Assembly: GCF_000331735.1 (NCBI RefSeq)
Contig: NC_020126.1
Location: 2,852,001-2,916,000 of the forward strand
Direction of reading: 5' to 3'
From: Myxococcus stipitatus DSM 14675
Lineage (GTDB): Bacteria; Myxococcota; Myxococcia; Myxococcales; Myxococcaceae
DNA: 64,000 nucleotides
A model generated the notes under the pieces. The model searched no databases, was not told where the DNA came from, and was given only the letters and a program-made list of their open reading frames with translations. The first letter of the stretch is position 1, and each line of letters begins with the position of its first letter. The position numbers and the translations under genes were made by a program. Shown here piece after piece: positions 1 through 7,955 of this stretch.

Positions 1-300
1 GCCGGCGTGGACGTGGTGCCGGTGCCCGTCTACTACCCGGACGTGACGCACATCCTGGGCAAGCCCGTGTTCCGCCGGGTGGCGGACGTGCCGGGCGAGG
101 TGGACGTGGTGGACGTCTTCCGCCGCGCTCAGGACATCGACGCGCACGTGGAGGACCTCATCGCGAAGAAGCCGAAGGCGGTGTGGTTCCAGTCCGGCAT
201 CCGCAACGACGCGGCGGCGGAGAAGCTGGCGCGCGCGGGCATCCAGGTGGTGCAGGACCGCTGCCTGATGGTGGACCACCGGCGCTACGGCGCCCGCTGA
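1..300 (+). CDS. CoA-binding domain protein (YccU-like), 3' part
   Basis: The gene enters from the left edge already in frame, so its start is missing; about 100 C-terminal residues are visible. They match the end of the small Rossmann-fold CoA-binding family (PF13380, YccU/Hcp-like). Visible signatures are PVPVYYPDV near the start, a KPKAVWFQSGIRND segment, and a C-terminal QDRCLMVDHRR. Members bind CoA in vitro but have no settled cellular role. It stops 22 bp before the convergent patatin gene. Family assignment is fairly sure; function is not. Confidence 0.8.
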   Translation, partial: AGVDVVPVPVYYPDVTHILGKPVFRRVADVPGEVDVVDVFRRAQDIDAHVEDLIAKKPKAVWFQSGIRNDAAAEKLARAGIQVVQDRCLMVDHRRYGAR

Positions 301-322
301 GCGCCGCCGCGCGAGGCCCTCT

Positions 323-1210
323 TCACCACTGGGCCTGGGCGAAGGGCACGGGAGGCCGCGAGAGGGCGACGCCCGTGGAGAGCCGTGCCTGGTCCAGCGC
401 GTCGAAGCCGCGCTCCATGGTGGTGGGCGTCACCGGCGGCAGGTTGGAGACGACGACGTAGACGGGGATGCTGCGCCCCTCCAGCACGGTGAGCTGGAGG
501 CGGAAGTGGTCCCTGCGCAGCGCGGCCGAGCCCGCGGCGAGCCCCTGTGCGTACGCCATGGGGCCTCCCACCACCTTGCGCGTCTTGCTCGGCAGGAAGT
601 GCACGAGGATGGCGTCCAGGTCCTTCCCCGCGGCGCTGTCATGCAGCGACAGCGCGGGCGCCTTGTCCACCAGTCCGCCGTCCCAGTACAGGTTGCCGTC
701 CAGCGGCACCGCGCGGAACAGGCCCGGATAGGCGCAGGTCGCGTGGACGCGCGGGGCCAGCTCCCCCGTGGTGAAGACGTCGTGGCTCCCCAGCGTGAGG
801 TTGGCGCCGACGAGGAGCAGCGGGTGCGGCAGGTCCTCGAAGGAGCGCGCGCCCAGCGTGTCCTCCAGCAGCCGCCGGAAGCGCTCGCCCTTGAGCAGTC
901 CCGTCAGGCCGTGGCCGTTGGCGTCCGCGTTGAGCACTGCGCCAATGGGGTCCGGGTCCCAGAAGTGGGCGCGCGTCTGGCGCAGCACCAGCTCTTCGAT
1001 GGCGTGCACCGGCATCCCCGTCGCCGCGTACGCCGCCACCATGCCTCCCGCGGACGTGCCCGCGTAGGCGTGCGGCTTGAGCCCCGCGCCCGCCAGCCCC
1101 TTGAGAAAGCCTGCATGGCCGTAGAAGCCGAAGTAACCGGCGGAGAGGACCAGGCCAAACCGCTTTCCTTCGAGGAGCTGCTGCAGGGAGGGAGGTGCCA
1201 TGTCCCACAT
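323..1210 (-). CDS. Patatin-like phospholipase family protein
   Basis: 295 residues. The nucleophile elbow GTSAGG lies near residue 50 and a DGG motif carrying the presumed catalytic Asp lies near residue 175, which together give the Ser-Asp dyad of patatin lipid acyl hydrolases. The usual glycine-rich oxyanion loop before the elbow is replaced by a variant rich in Gly, Phe and Tyr (SAGYFGFYGHAG). No signal peptide or membrane segment is evident. Two in-frame starts, at 1210 and 1201, are both poorly served by a Shine-Dalgarno sequence; the longer is given. It is divergent from the regulator at 1295, so its promoter lies within the 84-bp gap. Substrate is unknown. Confidence 0.85.
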   Translation of the reverse strand: MWDMAPPSLQQLLEGKRFGLVLSAGYFGFYGHAGFLKGLAGAGLKPHAYAGTSAGGMVAAYAATGMPVHAIEELVLRQTRAHFWDPDPIGAVLNADANGHGLTGLLKGERFRRLLEDTLGARSFEDLPHPLLLVGANLTLGSHDVFTTGELAPRVHATCAYPGLFRAVPLDGNLYWDGGLVDKAPALSLHDSAAGKDLDAILVHFLPSKTRKVVGGPMAYAQGLAAGSAALRRDHFRLQLTVLEGRSIPVYVVVSNLPPVTPTTMERGFDALDQARLSTGVALSRPPVPFAQAQW

Positions 1211-1268
1211 CTACCACTGTCCGCGGGGAGTCATGCAGTGCGTCGAAAGTCCGCTGGTATCCCCGGTG

Positions 1269-1288
1269 GCATCGACGTATGTTGATGC
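1269..1288. promoter_or_regulatory. Palindromic operator candidate upstream of the ArsR-type regulator
   Basis: Two 8-bp half-sites, GCATCGAC and GTTGATGC, separated by GTAT, pair with a single mismatch. The site ends 6 bp before the regulator ATG. A winged-helix dimer of the ArsR family would bind such a symmetric site, and autoregulation plus control of the coupled metH is the natural reading. No Shine-Dalgarno sequence is visible between the palindrome and the ATG, so the transcript may be leaderless and the operator may overlap the -10/+1 region. Confidence 0.5.
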
Positions 1289-1294
1289 GGCGAT

Positions 1295-2191
1295 ATGGAA
1301 GCTCTGTCCCAATCCTTCCGGGCGCTCGGCGACCCGACGCGGCTGCGCATCCTCCGGCTGGTGGCGGAGGCGCCGCTGAACGTGACGGAGCTGGTGTCGC
1401 TGGTGGGCGTGGCCCAGTCGTCGGTGTCGCACCACCTGGGGAAGCTCAAGGGGCTGGGGCTCATCCGCGAGGAGCGGCAGGCGGGCTTCAGCTACTACTC
1501 GCTGGCGCTGGAGGGAGATGACTCCCGCTGGCCGCTCATCCGGCTGGCGAGGGAGGCGGAGGACGCGGCGGGGGACTCGGCGCGGCTGCAGGACTTGCTG
1601 CGCGCCCGAGCCGACCGTCAGGCCCTCAACGAGCGGCTCCTGGAGCCGGGGCAGTCGTGGTCCTTGTGGGCGGGCGCGCTGGCGTCGCTGCTGCCGCCGC
1701 TGGACGTGGCGGACTTCGGCTGTGGCACGGGCGTGTTGAGCGTGGCCATCGCGCGGTGGGCGCGGCACGTGTGGGCCATCGACCAGAACGCGGACGCGCT
1801 GGAGCAGGCGCGGGCCCGGGCGGGGAGCGAGCGCGCCGGCAACATCACGTTCCTGGGTGAGGACCTGCACCGGCTCTCGTTGACGTCGGGGCGGATGGAC
1901 CTGGTGGTGATTTCGCAGAGCCTCCACCACGTGGAGTCCCCGGACTCCGTGCTGGCGGAGGCCTGGCGGCTGCTCAAGCCCGGCGGCCGGTTGGTGCTGT
2001 TGGAGTTGATGCCGCATGACGAGCGCTGGGTGGTGGAACGGCTGGGCCACCGGCACCTGGGGTTCGAGCCCGCGCAGCTGGAAGCGGCACTGGGCGCACA
2101 GGGCTTCGCGTCCCTCACCCGTGAGACGCATGCCCGCGACGGGGCCAGCCCCTTTCGAGTCTTTCTGCTGACTGGAGTGAAGCCATCATGA
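1295..2191 (+). CDS. sahR: ArsR-family regulator fused to SAM-methyltransferase domain (SahR-like)
   Basis: 298 residues. Residues 1-85 are an ArsR winged helix (SFRALGDPTRLRILRLV, then a recognition helix around SQSSVSHHLGKL). From about residue 135 a class I methyltransferase fold follows, with the SAM-binding loop VADFGCGTG near residue 138 and acidic DQN after strand 2. This two-domain layout matches SahR, the proteobacterial regulator of the methionine/SAM cycle that senses S-adenosylhomocysteine. The neighbour agrees: its stop overlaps the metH start as ATGA, so the two are translationally coupled. A palindrome sits directly upstream. The assignment rests on architecture and context; a catalytically active methyltransferase is the alternative. 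Confidence 0.8.
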   Translation: MEALSQSFRALGDPTRLRILRLVAEAPLNVTELVSLVGVAQSSVSHHLGKLKGLGLIREERQAGFSYYSLALEGDDSRWPLIRLAREAEDAAGDSARLQDLLRARADRQALNERLLEPGQSWSLWAGALASLLPPLDVADFGCGTGVLSVAIARWARHVWAIDQNADALEQARARAGSERAGNITFLGEDLHRLSLTSGRMDLVVISQSLHHVESPDSVLAEAWRLLKPGGRLVLLELMPHDERWVVERLGHRHLGFEPAQLEAALGAQGFASLTRETHARDGASPFRVFLLTGVKPS

Positions 2192-5100
2192 CGAACCCGA
2201 CCCCCGCGGCCCTGCCGCCCCCTGCTGGAGAGAACGGTCGCCGCGTGGAGGCCCTCCGCGCCGCCATGCGCGAGCGGGTGCTGGTGTTGGACGGCGCGAT
2301 GGGGACGTTGCTCCAGCAGAAGGACTTGAAGGCCGCGGACTTCGGCGGCGCGGAGTACGAGGGCTGCAACGAGAACCTGGTCCTCACGCGGCCCGAAATC
2401 ATCCGGGACATCCACGCGCGCTACTTCGCGGCGGGCGCGGATGTGACGGAGACGGACAGCTTCGGCGGCACGCCGCTGGTGCTCAACGAGTTCGGCCTGG
2501 GGCACAAGGCGCTGGAGATCAACGAAGCCTCCGCGCGGCTCGCCCGCGAGGCCGCCGCCGAGGCCGAGGCCCGGGACGGACGGATTCGCTGGGTGGCGGG
2601 CTCGGTGGGCCCCACCACGAAGGCCATCAGCGTCACGGGTGGAATCACCTTCGAGGAGCTGGTGGACAACTTCGCCGTACAGGCCGAGGGCCTGGTGCGC
2701 GGCGGCTCCGACTATCTGCTGGTGGAGACAGCGCAGGACACGCGCAACGTCAAGGCGGCGCTGTTGGGCATCGACCGCGCGTTCCACAAGCTGGGCTACG
2801 CGGTGCCCATCGCCGTGTCTGGCACCATCGAGCCCATGGGCACGATGCTCGCGGGGCAGAGCGTGGAGAGCCTGGCGACGTCGCTGGAGCACTGGGACCT
2901 GCTGTACCTGGGGCTCAACTGCGCCACGGGTCCGGACTTCATGACGGACCACCTGCGCTCGCTGTCGGACCTGAGCTCCTTCCCCGTGTCGTGTGTCCCC
3001 AACGCGGGCCTGCCGGACGAGAACGGCCACTACCTCGAGACGCCGGAGATGCTCTCGCGCTCGCTGCGGCGCTTCTGTGAGCAGGGCTGGCTCAACGTCG
3101 TGGGCGGGTGTTGCGGAACGCAGGAGGGCCACATCCGCGCGCTGGCGCAGGCGGTGAAGGGCCTCAAGCCGCGCACGTCCGTGGCGAAGCCGCGCTCGAC
3201 GCTGTCCGGCGTGGACTACCTCGACGTGACGGACGAGCTACGCCCGGTGATTGTCGGTGAGCGCACCAACGTCATCGGCAGCAAGAAGTTCAAGGAGCTC
3301 ATCGTCGCGGGGCAGCTGGAGGACGCGTCCGAAATCGCGCGCGCGCAGGTGAAGCGCGGCGCCCAGGTCATCGACGTGTGTCTGGCGAACCCGGACCGCG
3401 AGGAGCTGGAGGACATGCGCCAGTTCCTGGACGTCGTCGTCAAGAAGGTGCGCGTGCCCTTGATGATTGACTCCACCGACGAGCGCGTCATCGAGATGGC
3501 CCTCACGTACAGCCAGGGCAAGGCCATCATCAACTCGGTGAACCTGGAGGACGGCGAGGAGCGCTTCGAGAAGGTGGTGCCCTTGGCCCGCCGCTTCGGC
3601 GCGGCGCTGGTGGTGGGTTGCATCGACGAGATTGGCATGGCCGTGACGCGCCAGCGCAAGCTGGAGGTGGCGGAGCGCTCGTTCGACTTGCTCACGCGCA
3701 AGTACGGCATGCGGGCGGAGGACCTGTACTTCGACCCGCTCGTCTTCCCGTGTGCCTCGGGTGACGCGCAGTACACGGGCAGCGGCGTGGAGACGGTGGA
3801 GGGCGTGCGGCTCATCAAGCAGCGCTTCCCGCAGTGCCGCACCGTGCTGGGCATCTCCAACGTGTCCTTCGGCCTGCCCACCGCGGGCCGCGAGGTGCTC
3901 AACTCCGTCTTCCTGTACCACTGCGTGCAGGCGGGCCTGGACATGGCGCTGGTCAACTCCGAGAAGCTGGAGCGCTACGCGTCGCTGCCGGAGGAGGAGC
4001 GCACGCTGGCGGAGGACCTGCTCTACAACCGGGGCACGGACCCGGTGACGCCGTTCGCCGCGCACTTCCGAGAGCGCAAGGCGGCCAAGGTGCAGGTGAG
4101 CACGCTGCCACTGGAGGAGCGGCTCCAGCGCTACATCATCGAAGGCTCGCGCGACGGCCTCTTCGCGGACCTGGAGCTGGCGCTGGCGAAGTACGCGCCG
4201 CTGGAGATCATCAACGGCCCGCTGATGAAGGGCATGGACGAGGTGGGCCGGCTCTTCGGCGCCAACGAGCTGATTGTCGCGGAGGTGCTCCAGAGCGCCG
4301 AGGCGATGAAGGCGGCCGTGGGCTTCCTGGAGCCGCACATGAGCTCCGCGAAGGCGGCGATGCGCGGCAAGGTGGTGCTGGCCACGGTGAAGGGTGACGT
4401 CCACGACATCGGGAAGAACCTGGTGGAGATCATCCTGGCCAACAACGGCTTCCAGGTGGTGAACCTGGGCATCAAGGTCCCGCCCGAGCAGCTGGTGCAG
4501 GCGGTGCGTGAGCACCGGCCGGACATCCTCGGCCTGTCGGGGCTCCTGGTGAAGAGCGCGCACCAGATGGTGGCCACGGCGGAGGACCTGCGACGCGCGG
4601 GGGTCGACGTGCCCATCCTGGTGGGCGGCGCCGCGCTCAGCCGCAACTTCGTGGACCGCAACATCGCCCCGGCGTACGGCGCCGGGACGGTGGCCTATGC
4701 GCAGGACGCGATGAGCGGCCTGGACCTGGCCAAGCAAATCGTGGAGCCCTCGTCGCACGAGCGGCTGCGCGGAGAGCTGGCCGAGCGTCGCGTGAAGCTG
4801 GCGCAAGAGGTGAAGGAGCGTCCTCGCACGGAGGCTCCCACGTCGCGCGTGCGCAGCGCGGAGGTTCGCGTGCTGGACACGGTGCCTCCCGCGCCGGACT
4901 GGGAGCGGCACGTGCTCACGAACACGCCGCTGGACCACATCTGGAAGTTCATCAACCCCGTCATGCTGTACGGCCGTCACCTGGGCCTGCGCTCGTCGTC
5001 GCGCGCGCTGGGCACCCCCGCCGAGGCGGAGCTGGCGAAGACGGAAGAGGGGCGCAAGGCGCTGGCGCTGAAGGAGGCCGTGGAGGAGCTCAAGGGCATG

Positions 5101-5703
5101 CTGCGCGGGGGCCTCATGCACGCGCGCGCCGTGTTCCAGTTCTTCAAGGCGGGCAGCGACGGCAACCGCGTGGTGCTCTTCGACGGGACGACGGGGCGCG
5201 AGGCCGCGTCCTTCGACTTCCCCCGCCAGGAGCGTGAGAACGGCTTGTGCCTCGCCGACTACCTGCGTCCGCTGGAGAAGGGCGTTCCTTCCGACAACGT
5301 GGCGATGTTCGTGGTGACGGCGGGCTCGGGCATCCGCGAGCTGGCGGAGGGACTCAAGGCGAAGGGTGAGTTCCTGAAGATGCACGCGGTGCAGGCGCTC
5401 GCGCTGGAGACGGCGGAGGGCTACGCGGAGCTCCTGCACACGCAGCTTCGCAGCATGTGGGGCACGCCGGACCGTCAGGACATGACGATGTTGGAGCGCT
5501 TCCGCGCGGAGTACTCGGGCAAGCGCTACTCGTTCGGCTACCCCGCCTGTCCTCGGCTGGAGGACCAGTCGAAGCTCTTCACGGCGCTGCGCCCGGAGGA
5601 GATCGGAGTGCAGCTCACCGACGGCTGCATGATGGAGCCGGAGGCGTCCGTGTCCGCCATCGTCTTCCACCACCCGCAGGCTTCGTACTTCTCCGTGTCG
5701 TGA
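2188..5703 (+). CDS. metH: Cobalamin-dependent methionine synthase MetH
   Basis: 1171 residues, close to the about 1230 of E. coli MetH and with all four modules. The homocysteine/zinc domain has ligands Cys245 and the pair Cys308-Cys309 in GGCCGT. The pterin-binding domain begins at RPVIVGERTNVIGSKKF. The B12 cap and Rossmann domain carry the cobalt-ligating His739 in GDVHDIGKN. The C-terminal activation domain contains the CMMEPEAS loop that binds SAM for reductive reactivation. It methylates homocysteine from methyl-tetrahydrofolate in the cytoplasm. It starts inside the stop of the SahR-like gene (ATGA overlap). No cobalamin riboswitch is visible upstream; control is probably through the regulator. 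Confidence 0.98.
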   Translation: MTNPTPAALPPPAGENGRRVEALRAAMRERVLVLDGAMGTLLQQKDLKAADFGGAEYEGCNENLVLTRPEIIRDIHARYFAAGADVTETDSFGGTPLVLNEFGLGHKALEINEASARLAREAAAEAEARDGRIRWVAGSVGPTTKAISVTGGITFEELVDNFAVQAEGLVRGGSDYLLVETAQDTRNVKAALLGIDRAFHKLGYAVPIAVSGTIEPMGTMLAGQSVESLATSLEHWDLLYLGLNCATGPDFMTDHLRSLSDLSSFPVSCVPNAGLPDENGHYLETPEMLSRSLRRFCEQGWLNVVGGCCGTQEGHIRALAQAVKGLKPRTSVAKPRSTLSGVDYLDVTDELRPVIVGERTNVIGSKKFKELIVAGQLEDASEIARAQVKRGAQVIDVCLANPDREELEDMRQFLDVVVKKVRVPLMIDSTDERVIEMALTYSQGKAIINSVNLEDGEERFEKVVPLARRFGAALVVGCIDEIGMAVTRQRKLEVAERSFDLLTRKYGMRAEDLYFDPLVFPCASGDAQYTGSGVETVEGVRLIKQRFPQCRTVLGISNVSFGLPTAGREVLNSVFLYHCVQAGLDMALVNSEKLERYASLPEEERTLAEDLLYNRGTDPVTPFAAHFRERKAAKVQVSTLPLEERLQRYIIEGSRDGLFADLELALAKYAPLEIINGPLMKGMDEVGRLFGANELIVAEVLQSAEAMKAAVGFLEPHMSSAKAAMRGKVVLATVKGDVHDIGKNLVEIILANNGFQVVNLGIKVPPEQLVQAVREHRPDILGLSGLLVKSAHQMVATAEDLRRAGVDVPILVGGAALSRNFVDRNIAPAYGAGTVAYAQDAMSGLDLAKQIVEPSSHERLRGELAERRVKLAQEVKERPRTEAPTSRVRSAEVRVLDTVPPAPDWERHVLTNTPLDHIWKFINPVMLYGRHLGLRSSSRALGTPAEAELAKTEEGRKALALKEAVEELKGMLRGGLMHARAVFQFFKAGSDGNRVVLFDGTTGREAASFDFPRQERENGLCLADYLRPLEKGVPSDNVAMFVVTAGSGIRELAEGLKAKGEFLKMHAVQALALETAEGYAELLHTQLRSMWGTPDRQDMTMLERFRAEYSGKRYSFGYPACPRLEDQSKLFTALRPEEIGVQLTDGCMMEPEASVSAIVFHHPQASYFSVS

Positions 5704-5736
5704 GCCCACGGGGGGTGACGCCTGGGTGCGGGGTCG

Positions 5737-6336
5737 TCAGAACCGCGCGCCCAGGCTGAGTCCGACGGTGACCAGGTCGCCATCGCCCGCGTCACCCGGC
5801 GCCAGGTCTCCGCCGATGAGGAGGCGGTAGGTGGCGCGAGCCCCGGCCGTCACCCCGTTGTAGCGGTAGTCGAGCCCCGCGCTGAGCGGCACCTCCGCGA
5901 CGAAGGTCGTGTCGAGCTGGCGCTGGTTGGCGGGGGGCGTCCCATCCAGGTAGCTGGCGCCGATGCCCGCACCCAGGAAGGGCTTCCACTGTCCGCCGAG
6001 CGTCGGCCCCACGGTGGCCATGGCGGCCAGGCTGTGGCGCCAGAGCCGGGCCTGGTGGACGTCCTTGACGTCGTTGACGGAGCCCTCGTAACCCAGTTGC
6101 AGTCCCAGGAGCGGGAGCACCTGGGCCTCCGCGTCGACGCCCAGGAACGTGCCCAGGTCCAGCGTGTCACCCAGGTGGCCGGTGTAGACGGACAGGCCAC
6201 TTCGGACGGTGATGCCTCGGGAGTCGAACTCGGGGGCGGGCTGCTGGCGGGTGTCCTCGCTGCTCCGGGCGAGGGAGGGTGCGGTCCATCCCAGGGCTGC
6301 CACCAGGACGCCTGCTCTCCAGCTTGGACGCGGCAT
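5737..6336 (-). CDS. Outer-membrane beta-barrel-like protein
   Basis: 199 residues from the ATG at 6336, which has a strong GAGGAGGAA Shine-Dalgarno; a longer in-frame extension exists but lacks one. Residues 1-22 form a signal peptide ending in a Leu-Ala-Arg region. The mature part is rich in alternating hydrophobic and Gly/Tyr strands (LGLQLGYEGSV, ATVGPTLGG, FLGAGIGASYLDG, SAGLDYRYNGV) and ends in LGARF with a terminal Phe, the typical barrel-assembly signal. It resembles the OmpA/OmpW-like barrel fold. Its ligand or transport role is unknown. Transcribed toward metH, with 33 bp between the two stops. Confidence 0.75.
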   Translation of the reverse strand: MPRPSWRAGVLVAALGWTAPSLARSSEDTRQQPAPEFDSRGITVRSGLSVYTGHLGDTLDLGTFLGVDAEAQVLPLLGLQLGYEGSVNDVKDVHQARLWRHSLAAMATVGPTLGGQWKPFLGAGIGASYLDGTPPANQRQLDTTFVAEVPLSAGLDYRYNGVTAGARATYRLLIGGDLAPGDAGDGDLVTVGLSLGARF

Positions 6337-6469
6337 GTCGGATTCCTCCTCGCAAGGGTGCCCCTGGGGGGCCCTGGCAAGGATGAGGTCGCCCCGTTTG
6401 GAGAAGACCCGACGCCCGGGGGGCCCCGAGGCACCCCGCTGGAAGAGGGAGCGAGTAGACTCGCCGGCC

Positions 6470-7561
6470 ATGAGCGCGCCGAACATTCGCCGAGCCGTCC
6501 AGCTCCTGCCCGCGTGCGCCACCACGGGCATCGGGAGCCTTCCGCACACGCAGGTGGAGCTGGGGCTTCAAGTGGCCCTGTCCATGGACATCCCCTTCTT
6601 GCCGCAGCTCCCGGTGGGCAAGCCCTCGGAGCTGATGATTCCCGCGGCCCTGGAGGGGCTGCCTGGCTTGAGCTTCGACGACGAGGGGCTGTGTACGGTG
6701 GACCTGCGCGCCTGGGAGTCGGGGCGCGCGGAGTTCGAGGCGAAGGTGGAGTCGGCGCTCTCCGCCGGTGCGCTGGAGGCGTACGAGCCTTCGCCCGAGG
6801 CGTGCCGCGCCTGGCGGCCCTTCCTGTGGGAGGTCGAGCACCGCAAGCTGGCCTTCGCGAAGGTGCAGCTGGCGGGGCCGTTCACGGTGCGCTCGGTGGC
6901 GCGCACGGACGCGGGGCTCTCCGCGCTGGAGGTGCCCGGGCTGGACCAGGCCATGTTCCGGCTGCTCCTGGCGCGCTCGCTCGCCATGGTGAAGGCGCTG
7001 CGTCGCGTGGGCACCACGCCGCTGTTCTTCCTGGATGAGCCCGGGCTGTTCGCGTTCCAGCGCATGAACCCCAGGCACCTGCTGGCGCTCCAGGAGCTGC
7101 GCTTGTTGGTGGTGGCGCTCCAGCGAGAGGGGGCGCTGGTGGGCCTGCACTGCTGTGGCAACACGGACTGGAGCGCGCTGCTGGACTCGCAGCCGGACCT
7201 GCTGTCGTTGGACGTGCGGCTGTCGTTGGACGCGATGCTGGAGGAGAGCGAGGCGCTGGAGCGCTACCTCGCGTCGGGCGCGACGCTGAGCCTGGGCATC
7301 ATCCCGACGGACCTGGCGTCGACGTACGAGGTGACGGAGCTGGCGGACTCGGTGGAGGCGTCGTTGAAGGCGGCGCTGCCTCGTGGCTTCACGTTCCCTC
7401 GCGTCGTGTCCACGATGTTGCTGACGCCCGCGTGTGGCCTGGCCATGCGCACGGTGCAGGACGCGGAGCGCATCCTCGCCGAGCTGAAGGTGGCACAGCG
7501 CAGGCTGCGTGGAGCGCTCGACGCGGAGCGTCCCGTGTTGCACTCGCCGCCTCCGCACTGA
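6470..7561 (+). CDS. MetE C-terminal (core) domain-like protein
   Basis: 363 residues starting at the ATG of MSAPNIRR; an upstream extension would run antisense over the barrel gene. The fold is that of the UROD/MetE-like barrel: ATTGIGSLPHT at the start, FLDEPGLF in the middle, and potential zinc ligands in GLHCCGN near residue 225 and TPACGLAMRT near residue 320. It lacks the N-terminal half of canonical MetE, so it is a core-MetE-type protein. Members of this broad family include folate-independent, corrinoid-dependent methionine synthases and uroporphyrinogen decarboxylases. Proximity to metH and the SahR-like gene favours methyl transfer to a thiol. The exact reaction is open. Confidence 0.75.
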   Translation: MSAPNIRRAVQLLPACATTGIGSLPHTQVELGLQVALSMDIPFLPQLPVGKPSELMIPAALEGLPGLSFDDEGLCTVDLRAWESGRAEFEAKVESALSAGALEAYEPSPEACRAWRPFLWEVEHRKLAFAKVQLAGPFTVRSVARTDAGLSALEVPGLDQAMFRLLLARSLAMVKALRRVGTTPLFFLDEPGLFAFQRMNPRHLLALQELRLLVVALQREGALVGLHCCGNTDWSALLDSQPDLLSLDVRLSLDAMLEESEALERYLASGATLSLGIIPTDLASTYEVTELADSVEASLKAALPRGFTFPRVVSTMLLTPACGLAMRTVQDAERILAELKVAQRRLRGALDAERPVLHSPPPH

Positions 7562-7572
7562 GCGCGGCGCGC

Positions 7573-7785
7573 TTACTGGCGGCCGAGCTTGAGCTCGCGC
7601 TCGGCCTGGGCCCAGTCCTGCTCGTGGCTGCCGTGAAGGCCGCCGCGGGCCATGAAGATTTCGTAGGCCCGGCGCGAGATCTGCTCGTGGGTGATGACAT
7701 TCCGCGAGCCGTGCGGCTCGGGCGCCTGTTCCGAGGACTGTGGCGCTGCCCTCGGATGAGAGTGGGAGCCGCTGCTTCGTGCCAT
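7573..7785 (-). CDS. DUF2934 domain protein
   Basis: 70 residues. I chose the ATG at 7785, preceded by GGAGGG at good spacing, over a much longer in-frame extension that would cover the end of mutY. The C-terminal half carries the DUF2934 signature: QISRRAYEIFMARGG, then HEQDWAQAERELK. The N-terminal 30 residues are polar and probably disordered. Function of DUF2934 is unknown; such small proteins are common in myxobacteria. Convergent with the MetE-like gene, with 11 bp between stops. Confidence 0.75.
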   Translation of the reverse strand: MARSSGSHSHPRAAPQSSEQAPEPHGSRNVITHEQISRRAYEIFMARGGLHGSHEQDWAQAERELKLGRQ

Positions 7786-7955
7786 TCGAGTGCCCTCCGA
7801 CGAAAAAGGCGCGCGAAGCTTGGGACTGGGGTGGTGGCCGCGAAAGCGACCCGAGGTGGCGGGGGTTGTCGATGCAACACGACGCCCCAAGTCCTGTCGC
7901 GGGGTGGACAGGCGGGTCGTGAGACGCGGAAGTGACGTGACAAACGCGCAGGGAC

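Noticed and set aside
3238..5709. Long open frame (over 800 codons) antisense to metH
   Set aside because: The genome prefers G/C at third positions, which removes stops from certain antisense frames. The product is a His/Arg/Leu-rich low-complexity sequence, while metH on the other strand is complete.
6337..6469. Possible SAH or cobalamin riboswitch upstream of the MetE-like gene
   Set aside because: GC-rich hairpins occur, but the conserved SAH and B12-box core motifs are not present.
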